NCBI GenBank assembly: GCA_944363005.1
Contig: CALVTV010000112.1
Span: 1 to 10,069 of the forward strand
Length of the DNA: 10,069 bases
Reading direction: 5' to 3'
Source: an uncultured Clostridia bacterium
GTDB lineage: Bacteria > Bacillota > Clostridia > Christensenellales > Aristaeellaceae
Shown: in pieces, positions 6,110-10,069 of the stretch
Layout: each line of letters opens with the position of its first letter
Position numbering within the stretch: position 1 is the stretch's first letter
Position numbers and translations under genes: made by a program
The notes under the pieces: model-generated
Database searches by the model: none
Seen by the model: the letters and a program-made list of their open reading frames with translations, nothing else
What the model was told of the DNA's origin: nothing

Positions 6110-6139
6110 GACGATTGATCCCGCGATCAACCGTCTTTT
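6110..6139 (+). terminator. Terminator-like hairpin for rightward transcripts
   Basis: Read on the plus strand, GACGATTGATC, a CCGC loop and GATCAACCGTC form an 11-bp stem with one A-C mismatch followed by TTTTGTTT. It could end the PyrE-like/GNAT transcript. It overlaps the last codons and the stop codon of the convergent YibE/F gene. Confidence 0.5.
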
Positions 6140-7269
6140 GTTTGCCTTTGCGCGCGCGGCACGTAGAGCCAGGCCGCAATCAACGCCGTCAGCGGCGCCG
6201 CGGCCACCAGGCCGAAGCTGCCCACCAGCGTGTTGAGCAGCTGGCTGGCGACGTACTTGAGGTTTACGATGTCGATGACCGGCGTGCCCTGACCCATGAA
6301 GTACATGAGCATGGACAGGTAGTTGCCCGAATAGGCGAGCATCAGCGTCGTGGTCATCGTGCCCAGCACGCTGCGGCCCAAGCGCATGCCGCTGGCCAGG
6401 AGCTCCTTGCGGGGCACGTCCGGCCGGTGATGGACGATCTCCTGGCAGCTGGCCGAGATGTCCATGCTCAGATCCATCAGCGCGCCGGAATTGGCGATGA
6501 AGATCATGCCGCAATAGAGCGACTTCGCGTCCACCGTCATCGCGGACTGCGAGAGCAGCGGCACGATATACGGGATATCGCCGCCATCCAGCTTGAGCGC
6601 CTCGGTGAGCACGACGGAGAGCACGCAGGTGACCACCGTGCCCGCCATGGAACCCAGGAAGGCGATGAGCGTCTTGCGGGTCAGACCCGCAACCAGGGCG
6701 TCGATGACCGCCGTGAGCACGGCTACCGTCACAAACGCCGCGGCAATCGGGTTGACCCCGGCAAGAAGCAGCGGCAGCAGCAGCTTCCAGACGATGATCG
6801 CGCTCGCGGCCAACGAGATGAGCGCGCCGCAGCCGATCAGCCCGCCATAGAAAATCAGCATGGCCGACAGCGCCAGCACGATCATCGCCTCCACGCCCGT
6901 GCGCTCGTGGTCGATGAGCGTGACGGCCAGGCGCGTTTCACCGCCCTGCACCATGGCGTGGGCGATGTCGCCCACTTCGTAAAGCTTGTCCTTGTCCAGC
7001 GCCGAATTGAGGTAGTTGCTCGCCCAGACGCTCTCCCCCGCATGTTCCCCGGAAAGCACCGTGACCCGGCAGTTCTGCACGCCCGAATAGACGATGCCCA
7101 CCGGATAGAGCCCCGCGTTGTCGACCTCTTCAATGCGCACCCGCTCTCGCGGAATCTGCGTGGAGGCGTTTTCGTAGCGTTCCGGCAGCAGGCACAGCAG
7201 TGCGCACAGCAGAACCATGACCACGCACATGACGGCGTTGGATTTTTGCAGCTTCCCGATTCTCATCAT
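6127..7269 (-). CDS. YibE/F-family multi-pass membrane protein
   Basis: The 380-aa product has an N-terminal membrane helix (about 10-28), an extracytoplasmic domain of about 95 residues, then around seven hydrophobic segments (about 124-146, 147-172, 175-195, 202-224, 249-265, 303-325, 340-368). The segment ANSGALMDLSMDISASCQEI (259-278) matches the conserved block of YibE/F proteins, whose biochemical role is not established; transport is often assumed. ATG at 7269 follows GAGG after five or so bases; a second ATG lies at 7266. A GTG at 7287 is in frame but preceded by CCTCC, not a ribosome site. No promoter is apparent between it and the alkaline phosphatase terminator, so expression may need readthrough. 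Its last codons KDG and stop lie inside the right end of the hairpin array. Confidence 0.88.
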   Translation of the reverse strand: MMRIGKLQKSNAVMCVVMVLLCALLCLLPERYENASTQIPRERVRIEEVDNAGLYPVGIVYSGVQNCRVTVLSGEHAGESVWASNYLNSALDKDKLYEVGDIAHAMVQGGETRLAVTLIDHERTGVEAMIVLALSAMLIFYGGLIGCGALISLAASAIIVWKLLLPLLLAGVNPIAAAFVTVAVLTAVIDALVAGLTRKTLIAFLGSMAGTVVTCVLSVVLTEALKLDGGDIPYIVPLLSQSAMTVDAKSLYCGMIFIANSGALMDLSMDISASCQEIVHHRPDVPRKELLASGMRLGRSVLGTMTTTLMLAYSGNYLSMLMYFMGQGTPVIDIVNLKYVASQLLNTLVGSFGLVAAAPLTALIAAWLYVPRAQRQTKDG

Positions 7270-7287
7270 TCTTCCCTCGCGTTTCAC

Positions 7288-7321
7288 AAAAGGAGGCCAC
7301 TCCGTCCCCGGAGCAGCCCCC
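7288..7321 (-). terminator. Terminator after alkaline phosphatase
   Basis: On the minus strand GGGGGCTGCTCC pairs over 12 positions (three G-U) with GGAGTGGCCTCC around a GGGGAC loop, then TTTTGTG. It starts 16 bases after the phosphatase stop and ends only 18 bases before the YibE/F start codon, so it probably sets the expression ratio of the two genes rather than fully separating them. Confidence 0.75.
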
Positions 7322-7337
7322 CGTTTTGCCGATTGAC

Positions 7338-8798
7338 TTACTTGGTCAGGCCCATGACATCCATCGTGCGGTTGAAGATGTCGGTGTTATCGTAGAGGCC
7401 AGAGAAGGCTTCCGCGCCCACGCCCATCGCGTAAACCGGGATCTGCAAGCCGGTGTGCGAGTAGGAGGTGTAGGACAGGCCCGCCTTGTTGTTGATGATG
7501 TGGCTGACCGCCATGGAGAAGGGCTCGTAGCCGCCGTAGAGCAGCGCTTCTTCGTCGCCCAGCTTGCGCTCGTCCTTGGGGATCATGCTCAGCTCGTAAG
7601 CCGCCTTGAGGCTCTCGACGTCAGCTTCCGTCAGGGACAGATCCTGATCCGGCTCGGTCGTCAGGCCATAGTAGCGCGTCACCTCAGCCATCGCGTCCTC
7701 GAAGGTCGCGTTCTGCTCGCGCAGCTGCTCGATCACCGCGTCGAAGTTGGTGAAGGAGATCGTCTGGTTGGTCAGGTAGGTGAAGTGGGTGTCGTAGGCG
7801 GTGGTGGCAAAGCCGATGGTCATGCCGCCCGTCTCGTGGTCAGCGGTGACGATGATCAGCGTCTCGTCCGGATGCTCAGCGGCAAAGTCCACCGCAACCT
7901 GCACCGCGTCGGAGAAGGCGATCGTCTCGTGGATGGAGGTCGCCGCGTCGTTAGCGTGGCCGGACCAGTCGATCTTGCCGCCTTCGCACATCATGAAGAA
8001 GCCGTTCTCGTTGTCAAGCACGTTGATGCCCGCCTTGACGTAATCCGCCAGGGAGAGGATGTCCTCGCCCGCCGCAGCCTTGCGCACACGGTCGATTTCG
8101 TAGTTGAGCGACTGGGAATCCGCGGTGTTCGGATCGATCGCCAGCACGCGGCCGCTGTTCGCGTCCAGGGCGCGGATGGCCTCGTTGGTGTTGGCCACCG
8201 TGAAGCCGTTGGCCTTCGCCAGCTCAAAGAGGTTCTCCTGCGTGCCGTCGCCGTCCGGCTTGAGGAAGGAACCGCCGGCCAGGTAATCCAGCGTCGTGCC
8301 GGTCAGGCCTTGCACGGCGATGTCGTAGTACTGGCTGCGGGAGGGCACCTTGGCGTAGTAGGCCGCGGGCGTCGCATGATCAAGCGACACACTGGAGATC
8401 ACGCCGACCTTCTTGCCGGCTTCCTTCGCGTACTCGGTGATGAGCTTGAAGGAGTTCTCCAGGTTCACGTCATAGTTGAGCACACCGGAGAGCGTCTTTT
8501 CGCCGGAGGCCATGGACGTCGCCGTGGAGGCGGAGTCCGGGCAGAAGGAAGACGCGTCATACGTGGTCACCATGCCCAGATACGGGAAATCGGTGAAGCT
8601 CAGCTCGCCCGGAACCGGGAACTCGGAGTCAGGGTTTTCGATGGAACCGAGGTAATACTGCGTGGCGGCCACCTGCGGGTTGCCCATGCCGTCGCCGATG
8701 AACATGAATACGTACTTCGGCGTCGCCGCATCCTCGGCCATCGCCACACTGCTCAGCGCCAGAACGAGCGCCAGAGCGATCAAGAGCCATTTCTTCAT
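7338..8798 (-). CDS. Secreted alkaline phosphatase (PhoA superfamily)
   Basis: The 486-aa product has a Sec signal peptide (cleavage about AMA-E, 21/22) and hydrolyses phosphate monoesters outside the membrane, scavenging phosphate. Metal and catalytic positions are all visible: FIGDGMG with Asp36; the nucleophile Ser89 in PDSASTAT (87-94); DHATPA with His141 and Thr143; phosphate-binding Arg154; CEGGKIDWSGH with Glu272, Asp277 and His281; TADHETGG with Asp320 and His321; and SHTG with His448. His141 and Trp278 stand where E. coli PhoA has Asp153 and Lys328, the pairing known from Bacillus-type enzymes. Start ATG at 8798 follows GAGG by 11 bases. The leader holds two small hairpins, and the promoter carries phased TTAAC-like repeats. 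The following gene, YibE/F-like, is reached through a terminator. Confidence 0.96.
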   Translation of the reverse strand: MKKWLLIALALVLALSSVAMAEDAATPKYVFMFIGDGMGNPQVAATQYYLGSIENPDSEFPVPGELSFTDFPYLGMVTTYDASSFCPDSASTATSMASGEKTLSGVLNYDVNLENSFKLITEYAKEAGKKVGVISSVSLDHATPAAYYAKVPSRSQYYDIAVQGLTGTTLDYLAGGSFLKPDGDGTQENLFELAKANGFTVANTNEAIRALDANSGRVLAIDPNTADSQSLNYEIDRVRKAAAGEDILSLADYVKAGINVLDNENGFFMMCEGGKIDWSGHANDAATSIHETIAFSDAVQVAVDFAAEHPDETLIIVTADHETGGMTIGFATTAYDTHFTYLTNQTISFTNFDAVIEQLREQNATFEDAMAEVTRYYGLTTEPDQDLSLTEADVESLKAAYELSMIPKDERKLGDEEALLYGGYEPFSMAVSHIINNKAGLSYTSYSHTGLQIPVYAMGVGAEAFSGLYDNTDIFNRTMDVMGLTK

Positions 8799-8826
8799 GG
8801 TGTTTTTTTCCTCACTTTCTCAGTTC

Positions 8827-8855
8827 GGCGCTTGCGCGCCCGTTCCCTTGGAACG
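8827..8855. repeat. Leader inverted repeats of the alkaline phosphatase transcript
   Basis: Two adjacent inverted repeats lie between the promoter and the phosphatase start: CGTTCC/GGAACG with a 3-base centre (8841-8855, right at the predicted transcription start) and GGCGC/GCGCC with a 4-base loop (8827-8840). They could stabilise the 5' end of the mRNA, or the first could be an operator. The sequence does not decide. Confidence 0.4.
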
Positions 8856-8860
8856 CACAC

Positions 8861-8888
8861 AGTATAGCCCGGCGATGTTAAAACACAA
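8861..8888 (-). promoter_or_regulatory. Alkaline phosphatase promoter
   Basis: On the minus strand TATACT (8861-8866) makes a good -10. The -35 at 16-base spacing is TTGTGT (8883-8888), a weak match, as expected for an activator-dependent promoter. Predicted transcription start is near 8854, giving a leader of about 55 bases. Confidence 0.6.
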
Positions 8889-8915
8889 AGCCTGTTCAGT
8901 TTAGATTTGGGTTAA
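8877..8915 (-). promoter_or_regulatory. Possible PhoP-type binding site
   Basis: On the minus strand TTAACC (8910-8915), CTAAAC (8899-8904) and TTTAAC (8877-8882) fall on an 11-base phase (offsets 11 and 22) over the -35 region. Bacillus PhoP binds direct repeats near TT(A/C)ACA spaced about 11 bp upstream of phosphate-starvation promoters. The repeats are imperfect and one position in the series is empty, so this is inference, strengthened by the phosphatase it precedes. Confidence 0.4.
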
Positions 8916-9015
8916 ACCCTTGTGAGGGCGAGCCTTCAGCAGCCCCGGCACGCAGCCGGTTGCCTTGCCATCAAGGGCCGGCCCATTTGCGCCCTGACCA
9001 AGGCTTTTCCATCAC
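8916..9015. other. Gene-free spacer with a GC-rich hairpin
   Basis: No gene is supported here. The stretch between the phosphatase promoter and the CHAP gene terminator contains GCCTTG (8962-8967) pairing with CAAGGC (8999-9004) around a GGGCC/GGCCC palindrome (8975-8984), followed on the plus strand by TTTTCC. CCTTG/CAAGG (8963-8976) offers an alternative hairpin. It resembles a weak rightward terminator, but no rightward gene precedes it. Confidence 0.3.
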
Positions 9016-9080
9016 AAAAAAGCAGGCTGTCCCACCCGGAAAAGCGGAAACCATCCCCTTTTCCAGGCGCAACAGCCTGC
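9016..9080 (-). terminator. Two-tier Rho-independent terminator
   Basis: On the minus strand the base stem GCAGGCTGT/ACAGCCTGC (9 bp, perfect) encloses a second stem CCTGGAAAAG/CTTTTCCGGG (10 bp, one G-U), then six T (plus-strand A run 9016-9021). It begins about 16 bases after the CHAP gene stop. The extended double stem is more elaborate than a usual intrinsic terminator. Confidence 0.85.
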
Positions 9081-9096
9081 CTGTTTGCCTTGCCTC

Positions 9097-9858
9097 TCAC
9101 CAGGTCGCGCAAAATCCCGTGACATACCAGGTGTCCTTTTGCAGCGTGTACTGGCAATTCTCCTGCACGATCTCCTCTTCGGGAATCGTGAACATGTTGT
9201 GGTATTTCTGCTTGGGCGTGGCGTCGTAGCGGTAATTGAGACGGCGCACGCTGGAATTGAGGTTGCCCTCGATCGTCGTGAGCTCATACAGGCCGTCGCC
9301 CTTGTCCGTGACGCTCTCGACGATGGCGATATGCGTATAGGGTGTGGAACTGCGCACGCCGTAGATCACCAGATAGCCCGGCTTGGGCACTGCGCCCTGC
9401 GTGCCGTCGAGCCAGCGGCCCTGCTCCTCAAAGGCAAGGTACACGTTGCCCACGCGCCCTTCCATCGCGGAGATGCATTCCCCCGGCTCCACAGTCACAT
9501 CCTGCTTGTAGCGGATGAGCTGCATGCCGCTGTGGTACGCGCACCAGAGCTGAAAGACCGAGCACCAGCCGATCTCCCGATTGTCCTGATAGTACCACTT
9601 GGTGTACTCGTTGTTCTTGGGCAGCTTCACCCAGTCGTTCTTTTCAAACTCCGCGCGCGCGAGCAGCACAAAATTGCGCGCGGCCAGCGGCATCTCCTCC
9701 GGAAAGGTGAGCCCGTAATCCTCGAGCTCGCCTTCCGCCTGCGTCGCAATGGCCTGCGGCGGAACCTCCATGTTCACCGGCGCAACATCCTTCGCCAGGG
9801 CGCACGGCGAAACCGCCAGCAGCAGCGCGCTGAGCAGCGCCGCAAGTGTCCTCTTCAT
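9097..9858 (-). CDS. Secreted CHAP-domain amidase/peptidase
   Basis: The 253-aa product has a Sec signal peptide (about 1-22) and a CHAP domain, the NlpC/P60-related fold of cysteine amidases and endopeptidases that cut peptidoglycan. The nucleophile is Cys99 in GWCSVFQLWCAYHSG (97-111), the catalytic His176 lies in YTHIAIVES (174-182), and the third residue is Glu197 or Asn199 in TIEGNLN (195-201). PKPGYLVIYG (158-167) is the conserved PGDxVxF-like strand with Tyr in place of Asp. The 70-residue segment before the domain is not recognised, and the protein ends with a short Tyr/Trp-rich tail. ATG at 9858 has GGAGG ten bases upstream, inside the previous gene, whose stop is only 5 bases away, so the two are co-transcribed. 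Confidence 0.87.
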   Translation of the reverse strand: MKRTLAALLSALLLAVSPCALAKDVAPVNMEVPPQAIATQAEGELEDYGLTFPEEMPLAARNFVLLARAEFEKNDWVKLPKNNEYTKWYYQDNREIGWCSVFQLWCAYHSGMQLIRYKQDVTVEPGECISAMEGRVGNVYLAFEEQGRWLDGTQGAVPKPGYLVIYGVRSSTPYTHIAIVESVTDKGDGLYELTTIEGNLNSSVRRLNYRYDATPKQKYHNMFTIPEEEIVQENCQYTLQKDTWYVTGFCATW

Positions 9859-9863
9859 GGCAA

Positions 9864-10069
9864 TCAATCCTCCATCACCAGCGCAATTTCCCCATCGATG
9901 GGCATCGTGCGCTCCTCGCCATCCACAATGGCGTTCCCCGACCAGCCCGGCTCGTCGATGCACAGCGTATAGCGCGCCTTGCTCGGGGAAACGCGCTCAC
10001 TGCGCACGCCGACATGCGCACTGCCCACGCACAGGCGGTTCAGCGTCCAGCCGTCCCAGCCAATCGGCG
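9864..10069 (-). CDS. C-terminal fragment of an unidentified protein (runs off right edge)
   Basis: The minus strand is open from the window edge to a TGA at 9864-9866, giving the last 67 residues of a larger protein. The fragment is rich in Gly, Trp and alternating hydrophobic residues (for example GWDGWTLNRLCVGSAHVG and EPGWSGNAIVDGEERTMPID). This suggests a beta-sandwich C-terminal domain such as those ending some glycoside hydrolases, but I do not recognise a family. It overlaps the ribosome site of the CHAP gene and ends 5 bases before it, so it is the upstream partner in the same operon. Confidence 0.65.
   Translation of the reverse strand, partial: PIGWDGWTLNRLCVGSAHVGVRSERVSPSKARYTLCIDEPGWSGNAIVDGEERTMPIDGEIALVMED

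Larger units (their letters stand above)
5871..6139. repeat. Array of about eight consecutive hairpins bounded by matching palindromes
   Basis: Almost every base here belongs to an inverted repeat. In order: 5875-5900 (11-bp perfect stem); 5908-5930 (9 bp, one mismatch); 5927-5950 (10 bp perfect, TTTGGAGGGC with GCCCTCCAAA); 5956-5988 (10 bp perfect, TCCGAATCCG with CGGATTCGGA); 5986-6010 (10 bp with one G-U); 6010-6064 (15 bp, one mismatch, with inner GCTCC/GGAGC); 6070-6100 (8 bp perfect, inner CGCC/GGCG); 6110-6135 (11 bp, one mismatch on the plus strand or G-U on the minus). The two outer palindromes share 25 of 26 bases when compared directly, and each is followed outward by four T, giving terminal inverted repeats. 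Open frames across it are on both strands and look like no protein. It could be a MITE/BIME-like dispersed element or a structured RNA. It contains no transposase. Confidence 0.7.

Noticed and set aside
5871..6139. CRISPR array
   Set aside because: The stems differ in sequence and size, there is no constant direct repeat with regular spacers, and no cas gene is near.
5871..6139. Insertion sequence
   Set aside because: There are terminal inverted repeats but no transposase and no clear target-site duplication; only a non-autonomous element remains possible.
5805..6236. Small open frames through the hairpin array on both strands
   Set aside because: Frames are open on both strands because of GC-rich palindromes. 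None has a ribosome site or a protein-like hydrophobic pattern.
5923..7395. 490-codon plus-strand open frame across the hairpin array and the YibE/F gene
   Set aside because: It is antisense to a well-supported membrane protein and begins inside the palindromic array. The product is low-complexity His/Gln/Arg.
7326..8867. 513-codon open frame on the plus strand
   Set aside because: It is a complete antisense shadow of the alkaline phosphatase gene, with Val/Arg/His-rich low-complexity content and no family motif.

Overview
The window looks like GC-rich DNA from a Gram-positive, Clostridia-type Bacillota, plausibly a gut anaerobe. This rests on strong GGAGG-type ribosome binding sites, sigma-A promoters, a CIRCE heat-shock operator, Sec signal peptides and many Rho-independent terminators. 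I cannot fix a genus from sequence alone. No rRNA, tRNA, CRISPR array, transposase or phage gene was found.

Left edge (1-403). This AT-rich, gene-free stretch holds a CIRCE operator overlapping a near-consensus leftward promoter, so a heat-shock operon probably starts just outside the window. Further right are CtsR-like heptads and the terminator of the next operon.

Leftward operon (404-4439, minus strand). Six tightly packed genes run from a strong extended -10 promoter (4507-4535) to a terminator at 271-302. In transcription order they are a GtrA-family membrane protein, a divergent LCP-domain exported protein, proA, an exported polysaccharide deacetylase, a 75-aa multi-CxxC protein and rpiB. 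Three fit cell-envelope glycan handling. Two (proA, rpiB) are central metabolism, and no proB is present.

Divergent pair (4646-5856, plus strand). A PyrE-like phosphoribosyltransferase homologue with a degraded PRPP loop is translationally coupled to a short GNAT acetyltransferase.

Hairpin array (about 5871-6139). Some 260 bases fold into about eight consecutive inverted repeats. They are bounded by two near-identical 26-bp palindromes, each followed outward by a T4 run. No protein explains this region. It is the least ordinary object in the window: either a dispersed palindromic element or a structured RNA, serving also as a two-way terminator between convergent genes.

Right half (6127-10069, minus strand). 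A YibE/F-family membrane protein lies downstream of a secreted alkaline phosphatase and is separated from it by a terminator. The phosphatase promoter carries 11-bp-phased TTAAC-like repeats resembling a PhoP site. Beyond it are a secreted CHAP-domain amidase or peptidase with an elaborate two-tier terminator, and the C-terminal end of an unidentified gene that runs off the right edge.
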